Counted from the stretch's first letter, positions 1 to 5,823 are shown. The stretch is 5,954 nt of DNA from Clostridiales bacterium UBA1389 (GCA_002305335.1 DBQR01000033.1:52937-58890); one strand, 5' to 3'. A program made the numbers and translations. Notes: generated by a model not told the origin, from the sequence alone.

Positions 1-135
1 TAGAAATTTTGTATAATTAAGGGAAGTCTCGGGCAAAAAAATAGGACTTGAAAACCTGTATTCTGTGGTTACTATTCTCAAGATGGCTTTGGCTTTCTTT
101 GAATCTAATCATATATGTTAAGCGTTTTTATCTCA

Positions 136-858
136 TTATTCCTGTATTACAGGCAGAATTCCGCCGTAATCGTAAAGCTGTTTATTCGATAACGATATTA
201 TTTCAATTCCTATATTTCTGCAGAAGCTTTTTATATTTTCGTAATCAGTATGCTCTTTTATGTTTCCCGTAAAGGCCAACAAATTTTTATCCGGTTTTCC
301 GGTACAGCCTCCTATAAAACCGTTTGAAAATCCGTTTAGCAAAATACCTTTATTAGTTACTTTTAGCACATTCAGCTTTCTTACCTTTAATGCCTTATAA
401 ATCGAATCATCGCCTGTTATAAAGGATTCCTCGTCCAAAACCACCGTGGAGCATTTGGCATAGCCCTGATTGATATAAATGATTCTTTCGAATCCGCCCA
501 TGTAATTTACATCAAAATAAGCCTTTTTGCCGGTTATAAGGGTATTTCCGGCGGCAACCATATTGAAACTGCAATCCGACGGGTATTTATCCGAAAGTAT
601 TATGTCAACATTTACCACTTCACAAAAAACGAACATATTTTCGTTCTGCTTTTCACTGAGCCAAACACCCTCCGAGGGATTGAAAAACAAAATATCCGGA
701 TGAAAACGCAATTCAGAATTTAGATTAGGCGAAGGTTTCAGAAAAACCGGTTCGACACCCAATTCGTTCAGCGAATTTTGTATTGTTTTGTCGATTATTT
801 CGGAAACAAAAGCTTTTTTAACCCTCCCAGAAGGGAGATTTGGTTTTACAAAACTCAT
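136..858 (-). CDS. DUF6873-like protein, predicted GME (guanidino-modifying enzyme) fold
   Basis: This 240-residue soluble protein has no signal peptide or membrane segment. It resembles clostridial proteins I know as the DUF6873 family, assigned to the fold of amidinotransferases and arginine-deiminase-like enzymes. Visible family-like features are an HPD motif near residue 53, a GYAKCSTVVL segment around residues 132-141 with Cys136, GFIGGCTGK near residues 180-188 with Cys185, and a C-terminal DYGGIL. No substrate or reaction can be assigned. The open frame extends back to a GTG at 867, but that codon has no ribosome binding site at a useful distance. The ATG at 858 is preceded by an AGGTGGAGG-like purine tract, so I prefer it, although the spacing is short (AGGTGG with 5 bases, or GGAGG with 2). 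The gene lies on the same strand as radA, 190 bases downstream of it, and may be reached by readthrough or use its own promoter at the inverted repeat. The family call is recalled from sequence patterns, not searched. Confidence 0.8.
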   Translation of the reverse strand: MSFVKPNLPSGRVKKAFVSEIIDKTIQNSLNELGVEPVFLKPSPNLNSELRFHPDILFFNPSEGVWLSEKQNENMFVFCEVVNVDIILSDKYPSDCSFNMVAAGNTLITGKKAYFDVNYMGGFERIIYINQGYAKCSTVVLDEESFITGDDSIYKALKVRKLNVLKVTNKGILLNGFSNGFIGGCTGKPDKNLLAFTGNIKEHTDYENIKSFCRNIGIEIISLSNKQLYDYGGILPVIQE

Positions 859-877
859 AACCTCCACCTGCCGACTG

Positions 878-925
878 CTTTTGTGAATATTTTGTTAAAC
901 AGGGTACAAAATAAATTCACAAAAG
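878..925. promoter_or_regulatory. Interrupted inverted repeat in a divergent control region
   Basis: The bases at 878-887 pair perfectly with 916-925, and those at 888-895 pair with 906-913. Two unpaired A's (914-915) separate the two pairings and the loop is 10 bases. The element occupies most of the 78 bases between the start of the minus-strand DUF6873 gene and that of the plus-strand Cys-rich gene. Its right arm ends inside the AAAAGGAGG ribosome binding site of the latter. Candidate plus-strand promoter elements (TTGTGA at 881-886, TACAAA at 905-910, 18-base spacer) lie within it but match consensus poorly. It could be a protein-binding operator controlling both genes, or an RNA hairpin affecting translation of the small gene. 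No T-run follows on either strand, so a terminator is unlikely. Confidence 0.5.
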
Positions 926-936
926 GAGGCAACCAT

Positions 937-1122
937 ATGCTGATTAACTGTACTGAAAAATGCATTTTCCAAAAAAACGGGGAATGCGTAAAGGACAATT
1001 GCTATATCGGAAAAACCTCTGCATCCTCCCTTCCCTGCGTATATTCGGTCAGGAAATTATCGGAAGAATCTCAAACACCGACTTTACCGGAACAATCTCA
1101 ACCCCCAAATACTTCTTCTTAA
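937..1122 (+). CDS. Small Cys-rich protein, putative metal-binding
   Basis: This is a 61-residue protein with cysteines at positions 5, 9, 17, 22 and 34 (C-x3-C-x7-C-x4-C-x11-C). The opening MLINCTEKCIFQKNGEC and the final Cys followed by an aromatic (CVY) resemble short clostridial proteins often labelled 'hydroxymyristoyl-ACP dehydratase' in databases, a label that such a small peptide cannot justify. The cysteine spacing suggests a zinc or iron-sulfur site, which is inference. The start is well set: ATG at 937 follows AAAAGGAGG (921-929) with a 7-base spacer. An in-frame upstream extension to 778 runs through the opposite gene and is not credible. Residues 38-61 are a Cys-free tail rich in Ser, Pro, Gln and Thr, encoded antisense to the last codons of radA, with a 74-base overlap. 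The tail may be a recent extension caused by loss of an earlier stop codon. Confidence 0.7.
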   Translation: MLINCTEKCIFQKNGECVKDNCYIGKTSASSLPCVYSVRKLSEESQTPTLPEQSQPPNTSS

Positions 1123-2413
1123 GGCGGGAAACCGTCTTATAAGGGACAATGATTTTTTTAAAACCCAATCTTATGGCTTCGTTTATCCGGTTTTCGGCGT
1201 TGCTGACGGTGCGGCATTCGCCGGCAAGACCGACCTCGCCGAAGGCGATATACTCCTTGGGGATGACGATATTTTTATAAGAGGAAATCAACGCCATAGC
1301 CGTCGCCAAATCCCCGGAAGGCTCCTTAAGTTCAAGGCCGCCGGCAACATTGACGTAAACGTCGTTTAAGCCGAACTTTAAACCCAATCGCTTTTCAAGG
1401 ACCGCCAATATAAGATTGACTCGGTTATAATCCAAACCGGTGGCAAGTCGGCGGGGCGAAGGGAACACCGACTGTACCGCCAGTGCCTGCACCTCTGCCA
1501 CAATGGGGCGGGTGCCCTCCATGACGCAAACGGCGCAGGAGCCGGGGACATTGTCGGGGCGTTCGGAAATAAGCATTTCCGACGGATTGGGAATTTCCTC
1601 AAGGCCGTATTCCGACATCTGAAACACACCGATCTCGTTGGTGGAGCCGAAACGGTTTTTAACCGAACGGATTATCCGGTAAGCGTACAGCTTGTCGCCT
1701 TCGAAATATAAAACCGCATCCACCATATGCTCAAGCACCTTGGGCCCGGCAATCCCGCCGTCTTTATTGACGTGGCCCACCATAATCACGGATATGCCGT
1801 TCGTCTTCGCAATTTCGATAAATATCCTTGCGGCAGCTTTAACCTGAGCCACGCTGCCGGGTGAGGGGGACAAATCCTCGTCGTAAATTGTCTGAACCGA
1901 ATCCACAAGTACGATATCCGGTAACAAGGAGTTAAGTTCGGGTATTATCTTTGAAATATCGGTTTCGCAGAGAATAAAAAGATTCTGGGTGTCAACGCCA
2001 AGGCGGGACGCCCTTAATTTTATCTGGGAAGGGGATTCCTCACCGCTTATGTATAAAATTTTATGGTTTTCCCCCAAATTCGCGCATATCTGTAAAAGCA
2101 GGGTGGACTTCCCTATTCCCGGTTCCCCGGCAAGGAGGACGACACTTCCCTTTACAAGCCCTCCGCCCAGCACCCGGTCGAATTCGTTCATCCCCGTCTG
2201 ATACCGGATTTTTTCGGATTTGGGTATGTCGTTAAGGGCAAATACCCTTGAATCTCCCTTTAATGCGGCGGTTTTCCGGACTTTCGACCCTTTTTTCGGG
2301 GGAGTTTCTTCCGCCGATTCCTCAAAGGAGTTCCATTCGCCGCAGTCGGGGCATTTGCCGTACCATTTGGAATAAATGCCGCCGCAGTTGGAGCAAACAT
2401 AATTTGTCTTCAT
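1049..2413 (-). CDS. radA: DNA repair/recombination ATPase RadA (Sms)
   Basis: This is full-length RadA at 454 residues. The N-terminal C4 zinc finger has Cys7, Cys10, Cys21 and Cys24. The RecA-like ATPase core has Walker A GEPGIGKS at 96-103, ISGEES at 122-127 and a Walker B region LVDSVQT at 169-175. The RadA-specific KNRFG motif is at 252-256. The Lon-protease-like C-terminal domain covers roughly 285-454, including NVAGGLELKEPSGDLA near 355-370. In studied bacteria RadA is a cytoplasmic DnaB-type helicase that promotes branch migration and processing of recombination intermediates. Its Lon-like domain is not known to be proteolytic and acts in DNA binding. The ATG at 2413 has a weak AAGGG site 10 bases upstream. 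The gene starts 24 bases after the cwlD stop, so the two are probably cotranscribed. Its 3' end overlaps the convergent Cys-rich gene, and no clear terminator follows it. Confidence 0.97.
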   Translation of the reverse strand: MKTNYVCSNCGGIYSKWYGKCPDCGEWNSFEESAEETPPKKGSKVRKTAALKGDSRVFALNDIPKSEKIRYQTGMNEFDRVLGGGLVKGSVVLLAGEPGIGKSTLLLQICANLGENHKILYISGEESPSQIKLRASRLGVDTQNLFILCETDISKIIPELNSLLPDIVLVDSVQTIYDEDLSPSPGSVAQVKAAARIFIEIAKTNGISVIMVGHVNKDGGIAGPKVLEHMVDAVLYFEGDKLYAYRIIRSVKNRFGSTNEIGVFQMSEYGLEEIPNPSEMLISERPDNVPGSCAVCVMEGTRPIVAEVQALAVQSVFPSPRRLATGLDYNRVNLILAVLEKRLGLKFGLNDVYVNVAGGLELKEPSGDLATAMALISSYKNIVIPKEYIAFGEVGLAGECRTVSNAENRINEAIRLGFKKIIVPYKTVSRLKKKYLGVEIVPVKSVFEILPIIS

Positions 2414-2433
2414 TTTTTATCAACCCTTATATT

Positions 2434-2451
2434 CAGGCTATTGTAAGCCTG
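2434..2451 (-). other. Small hairpin over the cwlD stop codon
   Basis: The bases at 2434-2439 (CAGGCT) pair with 2446-2451 (AGCCTG) around a 6-base loop. The stem includes part of the cwlD stop codon and lies just upstream of the radA ribosome binding site. It has no T-run in the direction of transcription, so it is not an intrinsic terminator. It may affect coupling or mRNA stability between cwlD and radA, or be chance. Confidence 0.25.
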
Positions 2452-3193
2452 TCGTATATTGTTCTATACCGCAGAAAATCAGAAACGCTAATTTCGACTG
2501 GTATCCGGGGTTTGCCAGCCTTTCCGCCTCCCCCGGATTGGATAAAAAGCCGCATTCGATGAGTATGGCGGGAATCTCAATGTTTTCAAGAATATAAATG
2601 GTACTTCCGTCGGGCTTTATAAGCCGATTGTTTGTGGTATCCGCCAGACGGCAGGATTCCTGAACGAAGTCGGCTAAAATCCGGCTGCCCTCGTTGTTAT
2701 CGGAATAAAAGGTCTGAAGCCCGTGATATTTTTCAATGGGGAACTTGTTCATGTGTATCCCCACATAAATCCCGTTTCCGGCATTTTGAGCGATATGTAA
2801 GCGGTTTCTCAGGTCGTAGAACTTCTTTCTGTCCTCCTGTCCGGGACGGTACAGCAGAACGTCCCCAGTGCGGGTAAGTATGGCATCATTTTCCGAAAGC
2901 TTTAAAAAGTCCTTTAATTTCAGGGCGATTTCAAGGTTCAGCACCTTTTCGATCTTACCGTTGGCGACAGCCCCCGGATCTTCCCCCCCGTGGCCGGGGT
3001 CGATTACAATAGTATGTCTTTTTGAAAGGGTTTCGGAGGTTAAAACGGCTTTTTCCTTAATTTTTGCGTTAAAGGACTGGGTGAATCCCAAAGTTGTTAT
3101 AAAAGAAGCAATGCAGAAATAGCCCACAATAAGCAGAACAAAAATAAAAAACAAAATTACATACAGTTTTATGCTTTTGTTTTCCGAAACCAC
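2438..3193 (-). CDS. cwlD: N-acetylmuramoyl-L-alanine amidase, CwlD-type, membrane-anchored
   Basis: This is an Amidase_3 zinc hydrolase that cleaves the bond between muramic acid and L-alanine in peptidoglycan. From the GTG at 3193 the protein is 251 residues. An uncleaved-looking hydrophobic anchor spans about 8-37, and the catalytic domain covers about 60-251. Zinc ligands are His68 (IDPGHGGEDPGA), Glu82 (IEKVLNLEIA) and His147 (GIHMN), with catalytic Glu213 in ILIECGFLSNPGEAERL. Overall length, a single N-terminal anchor, absence of wall-binding repeats and the C-terminal YQSKLAFLIFCGIEQYTTG pattern match CwlD, which makes muramic-delta-lactam in the spore cortex. The role as CwlD is inferred from this likeness, and another short amidase is possible. 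No ATG lies near the start. GTG at 3193 follows GGGGTGG with a 5-base spacer, whereas GTG at 3202 has no proper site. It is the second gene of the operon, about 41 bases after the membrane gene and 24 bases before radA. Confidence 0.88.
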   Translation of the reverse strand: MVSENKSIKLYVILFFIFVLLIVGYFCIASFITTLGFTQSFNAKIKEKAVLTSETLSKRHTIVIDPGHGGEDPGAVANGKIEKVLNLEIALKLKDFLKLSENDAILTRTGDVLLYRPGQEDRKKFYDLRNRLHIAQNAGNGIYVGIHMNKFPIEKYHGLQTFYSDNNEGSRILADFVQESCRLADTTNNRLIKPDGSTIYILENIEIPAILIECGFLSNPGEAERLANPGYQSKLAFLIFCGIEQYTTGLQ

Positions 3194-3234
3194 AAATACC
3201 ACCCCGCAGGAAATATATGCGGTAAACGGTTAGG

Positions 3235-3822
3235 TTATTCTTTTTTGGAATTAGTCCTTATGCCGAAGAAACTTCTTAAGGTTTTATTTCTCACTCCGAG
3301 GAAATAAGCCAGACAGGCGAAAGCGGCGGTTATAAAGATGGAAACCGGAAAAGCAAGGGCGCTTATGTTGGTGGGAAGGAGGAAAAACAGCCCCACATAC
3401 ATCCCGTGGACGGCGGTGTTCATAAGCAGGCTGATTGCTCCGTAGCCCGTACCGAAGCCGAACACAAAGAATAAGGTGGCCAAAAGGGTTAAAAAGACGG
3501 TGGGAATATAAGCAAACATAACAAGCCGTATAGCTTTATAGGGGTCGTAGGGTTCTTTATGATTGATTATACGCAAGTGGTCCTTTAACCCTTCCTGATG
3601 GATTACATCGTAAATCAGAAAGCAAAAAAAGCCGCCGCAGAATAAAAGGGCTGCCAAGGTGGGCAGACTTCCTGCCGAAGGGTTCTTTTCGGAATAAATC
3701 CTGACCGGCCAGGTTACCATAATCCCCAGTATCGACGCGGCAAACTGGTTTACCCAGAATTTCCGGATTATATTTTTGTTTTCAAAGAAATAGGATTTTA
3801 TTTTAGAAATCAAATTACTCAT
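3235..3822 (-). CDS. Multi-pass membrane protein of unknown function
   Basis: I do not recognise this 195-residue protein. Hydrophobic segments at about 23-42, 53-74, 98-122, 127-148 and 155-176 suggest four or five membrane passes. A charged cytoplasmic-looking loop (about 75-97, containing HQEGLKDHLR and KEPYDPYKA) lies between the second and third, and a basic tail (RNKTLRSFFGIRTNSKKE) follows the last. No catalytic motif or transporter signature stands out. The ATG at 3822 is supported by AAAGGA at 3830-3835 with a 7-base spacer and by a consensus promoter 37 bases upstream. It is the first gene of a likely operon with cwlD and radA, so a role at the cell envelope or in sporulation is possible, but only its neighbours point to it. 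Confidence 0.85.
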   Translation of the reverse strand: MSNLISKIKSYFFENKNIIRKFWVNQFAASILGIMVTWPVRIYSEKNPSAGSLPTLAALLFCGGFFCFLIYDVIHQEGLKDHLRIINHKEPYDPYKAIRLVMFAYIPTVFLTLLATLFFVFGFGTGYGAISLLMNTAVHGMYVGLFFLLPTNISALAFPVSIFITAAFACLAYFLGVRNKTLRSFFGIRTNSKKE

Positions 3823-3859
3823 TTTTCCGTCCTTTTCAAGCGGGATTCGTTATAAAATA

Positions 3860-3888
3860 ATTATACTTTATATAATATTGTTTGTCAA
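3860..3888 (-). promoter_or_regulatory. Consensus sigma-A promoter of the membrane protein-cwlD-radA operon
   Basis: On the minus strand the -35 box TTGACA (3888-3883) and the -10 box TATAAT (3865-3860) are both perfect and separated by exactly 17 bases. Transcription should start near 3853, giving a leader of about 30 bases before the ATG at 3822. Such a strong housekeeping promoter argues for vegetative expression of the operon. No sporulation-sigma promoter was recognised by eye. Confidence 0.88.
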
Positions 3889-4001
3889 TAAAATTAGGTT
3901 GATGGCAGAATTATGTTTTTCAAAAAGGCATATGACCGGAAATCTTGTGACACTTTTAGAGTTTTAATCAAAAACATTGCCTTCAGATTTTCAAATTTAT
4001 C

Positions 4002-4030
4002 TTGACATTCGGCGTGTATTATGTTATAAT
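4002..4030 (+). promoter_or_regulatory. Consensus sigma-A promoter of tRNA-Ser
   Basis: The -35 TTGACA (4002-4007) and the -10 TATAAT (4025-4030) are both perfect, with a 17-base spacer. The start site would be near 4037, leaving a leader of about 19 bases before the mature tRNA at 4056. It points away from the equally perfect promoter at 3860-3888. Confidence 0.9.
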
Positions 4031-4055
4031 TCCTTTCGCTGTGAGCAGACGGCAT

Positions 4056-4147
4056 GGAAAGATGGCTGAGCTGGTCTAAGGCGCACGATTGGAAATCGTG
4101 TGACGGTCAAAAGCCGTCCCAGGGTTCGAATCCCTGTCTTTCCGCCA
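4056..4147 (+). tRNA. tRNA-Ser (anticodon GGA)
   Basis: The acceptor stem pairs 4056-4062 (GGAAAGA) with 4137-4143 (TCTTTCC), followed by discriminator G and an encoded CCA at 4145-4147. The anticodon stem CACGA/TCGTG encloses the loop TTGGAAA, with anticodon GGA at 4091-4093, reading UCC and UCU. A long variable arm (GACGG at 4102-4106 pairing with CCGTC at 4114-4118) is diagnostic of the class II serine tRNA. The T arm is CAGGG-TTCGAAT-CCCTG. The gene is intact. It marks the boundary between the higher-GC left block and the AT-rich right block. Confidence 0.97.
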
Positions 4148-4159
4148 CATTTTAAACAT

Positions 4160-4193
4160 TGAACGGCATTGATTTTTACATCAATGCCGTTCA
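4160..4193 (+). terminator. Perfect 14-bp hairpin after tRNA-Ser, probable terminator
   Basis: The bases at 4160-4173 (TGAACGGCATTGAT) pair perfectly with 4180-4193 around the loop TTTTAC, starting 12 bases after the tRNA CCA. The position suits termination or 3' processing of the tRNA transcript. The downstream tract (TCTATTATTAT) is AT-rich but has no proper T-run, so intrinsic termination may be inefficient. Another origin, such as a mobile-element end, cannot be excluded. Confidence 0.5.
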
Positions 4194-4277
4194 TCTATTA
4201 TTATCGTAACAATATAACATCAATACGTTTCACACTAACCAATTACAGACATTTTATTAGTAAAAACGACAAAACCA

Positions 4278-4305
4278 TTGACAAATTCTTTCAAAATGGT
4301 AAAAT
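4278..4305 (+). promoter_or_regulatory. Probable promoter of the lipoprotein gene
   Basis: A perfect -35 TTGACA (4278-4283) is followed after 16 bases by TAAAAT (4300-4305), with TG at 4297-4298 forming an extended -10. The predicted leader is about 65 bases to the ATG at 4378. The element lies inside a short spurious open frame (4169-4375), which argues against that frame being a gene. Confidence 0.65.
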
Positions 4306-4377
4306 AAAGGTAATGTGTCATATGCTGTTTCTGTTGATCTATGGTAAAAATATTACTATAACGGTAGGAGTATAATC

Positions 4378-5364
4378 ATGAAAAAATTGTTAATTATCAT
4401 TTTAACACTAATAATGCTTTTTGTGTTTTTTGCGTGCGATATTAATCAGACAGCCGATTTGTCATCAGATTCCACAGACGAAGAAAACAGTAATTTAAAA
4501 CTAAATAGTAATTTTGAAGAATTAAAAAGTAGGTTTGAAAACTTACTTAACAGCGAAATCGATATAAATATTCTTCGTGATGGATTTCTTTCAAGTTTTA
4601 CACCATATGACATTATATATTGTTATACCGAGCAATATTCGCACAAAAATAAAGATAGTCTGCTGAAAGTATCTGATATAAACGAATCAAATGCATTAGC
4701 ATATATTATTTCGCATTACAACAATGACGGTGGTTTATCCGGAGAACTGGAACAATCTCGGGCTTACTATAATTATATCAGTTTAGAGATCGGGGAAAAT
4801 CTCTCGCAGGATAAATTAAACTATTTAACTAATGAGTATAAAAAATTAGGCCTTAATTACAATATAATTGAAGCTAAAAACTGTTATTTAAAATCAGACA
4901 AAGGCGAGGTTCTTCTTGAACTATATGTTATTAATTGTGATGGTAGATGGTATTTAGAGGGTATTCTTTGTGAATATATCAATTCAGGTTTTGCGGAGTT
5001 TATAGGAAACCCCGTAAACAGTGAATATTATATCGTGTATAATCTATCTAATATTATGGAGCCTGCTGTTGAAGAATACTCTTTCATGCTTGTAGATAAT
5101 TCTATTGATAAATATTTTATAGGTGACCCAATAGTGTTTATACATGATGATATTCAGTATTTTTCACGCATTGTTTCTATTAATGAAGATGGTAGTTTTC
5201 GCGTGAAAGGCGATAATAATCTACGTGAATATGACTTTTTTATCACTACTGACGATATATTAGGAAAAAGTGTAATTCGTGATTCTGATATTGTAGCAAC
5301 AAAAGCATATGATGGTAATAACAGTCCTTTTATATTTACGAGTATACTCGGCATTGGAATATGA
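4378..5364 (+). CDS. Lipoprotein with a degenerate SipW-like signal peptidase domain
   Basis: This is a 328-residue predicted lipoprotein. MKK plus a hydrophobic stretch ends in FFAC, giving lipid-attached Cys20; Phe at -3 is a less usual lipobox residue. An acidic, Ser-rich linker (21-45) follows. Residues about 46-200 end in a YVINCDGRWYLEGI pattern reminiscent of NTF2-like domains in other lipoproteins, a tentative call. Residues about 217-300 follow the signal peptidase I order of the SipW/S26B type: LSNIMEP (223-229, compare LSGSMEP), GDPIVF (249-254), FSRIVSI (262-268, compare THRIIEV), FRVKGDNN (274-281) and DDILGKSV (292-299). The nucleophilic Ser is replaced by Ile226 and the general-base His by Ser263, while the GDNN Asp279 remains. 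The domain therefore should be inactive and might bind rather than cut peptides, which is inference. The start is set by AGGAG at 4366-4370, 7 bases upstream. Codons are far more AT-rich than in the left block. The full architecture is not one I recognise. Confidence 0.85.
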   Translation: MKKLLIIILTLIMLFVFFACDINQTADLSSDSTDEENSNLKLNSNFEELKSRFENLLNSEIDINILRDGFLSSFTPYDIIYCYTEQYSHKNKDSLLKVSDINESNALAYIISHYNNDGGLSGELEQSRAYYNYISLEIGENLSQDKLNYLTNEYKKLGLNYNIIEAKNCYLKSDKGEVLLELYVINCDGRWYLEGILCEYINSGFAEFIGNPVNSEYYIVYNLSNIMEPAVEEYSFMLVDNSIDKYFIGDPIVFIHDDIQYFSRIVSINEDGSFRVKGDNNLREYDFFITTDDILGKSVIRDSDIVATKAYDGNNSPFIFTSILGIGI

Positions 5365-5502
5365 ACTATATCGAATGAAAAACCGTTTATAAATCAGTTT
5401 TAATTGTATGAATTTTATAATTACAAAAATACGAAAAGTCAGATATTAGCTGCGCTTCTGAATTATATCTAAAAACAATAAAAAGCTTTGAAAGGAAAAC
5501 TT

Positions 5503-5823
5503 ATGTATTATTTACTTTCTGTAGAAAGCTCTTTGGAAAAAAATTTTGAAGAAGCATTAGAATTTTTAGCTTACTTCCAAGTATATAAAATTATTTTATA
5601 CATCCTTATTCCTTTATTAATATTATTAATATTTATTATATTAATATCTATAAATAAAAAGCTGAAAAACATAACTTTTTTAATCAGTAAAACAGCAAAC
5701 ATTGAACCTGAAAAATTAGACGAATTCCTTTATTATTATAATAAAAAACATAAAGGATGTACATATTTTTTTACATCAGATGATAATCAAGAAAGCAATA
5801 AAAACAATAACGAAAAATCATAA
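5503..5823 (+). CDS. Small single-pass membrane protein of unknown function
   Basis: I do not recognise this 106-residue protein. An amphipathic, Glu-rich N-terminal segment (about 7-27) precedes one strongly hydrophobic membrane helix (about 29-50, rich in Ile and Leu). The polar remainder includes NKKLKNITFLISKTANIEPEK within 51-71 and ends in an Asn/Lys/Ser-rich hydrophilic tail. The basic residues just after the helix suggest that the C-terminal part is cytoplasmic. The ATG at 5503 follows AAAGGA (5491-5496) by 6 bases, better than the in-frame TTG at 5488, which overlaps that site. It lies 138 bases downstream of the lipoprotein gene with no convincing terminator between them. Cotranscription is possible, or a weak promoter around TATAAT at 5416-5421 could serve it. 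It shares the very low GC of the lipoprotein gene. Confidence 0.65.
   Translation: MYYLLSVESSLEKNFEEALEFLAYFQVYKIILYILIPLLILLIFIILISINKKLKNITFLISKTANIEPEKLDEFLYYYNKKHKGCTYFFTSDDNQESNKNNNEKS

Noticed and set aside
35..82. Possible terminator of the DUF6873 gene on the minus strand
   Set aside because: CTTGA/TCAAG and AACC/GGTT can pair before a run of seven T's on the minus strand, but the stem is broken by a large asymmetric internal loop and is too weak to call.
48..272. Plus-strand open frame of 74 codons
   Set aside because: It starts at TTG without a ribosome binding site and is mostly antisense to the 3' end of the DUF6873 gene. The product is low-complexity and hydrophobic.
778..936. 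Upstream in-frame extension of the Cys-rich gene
   Set aside because: It runs antisense through the start of the DUF6873 gene and across the inverted repeat, while a textbook ribosome binding site sits 7 bases before the ATG at 937.
1378..2562. Several short open frames inside or antisense to radA (1378-1629 minus; 1440-1622, 1989-2201 and 2248-2562 plus)
   Set aside because: radA is unambiguous across this span. These frames arise from its higher GC and have no ribosome binding sites or recognisable products.
2632..3122. Plus-strand frames antisense to cwlD
   Set aside because: The amidase motifs fix the coding strand, and the antisense products resemble nothing.
3913..4005. 30-codon plus-strand frame starting MFFKKAYDRK between the two promoters
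   Set aside because: There is no ribosome binding site, it ends in the tRNA promoter -35 box, and nothing in the product is recognisable.
4169..4375. 68-codon plus-strand frame before the lipoprotein
   Set aside because: It begins inside the hairpin after the tRNA and spans the TTGACA/TAAAAT promoter. It has no ribosome binding site.
5154..5354. 66-codon minus-strand frame inside the lipoprotein gene
   Set aside because: It is antisense to the motif-bearing C-terminal domain and has no start signals.
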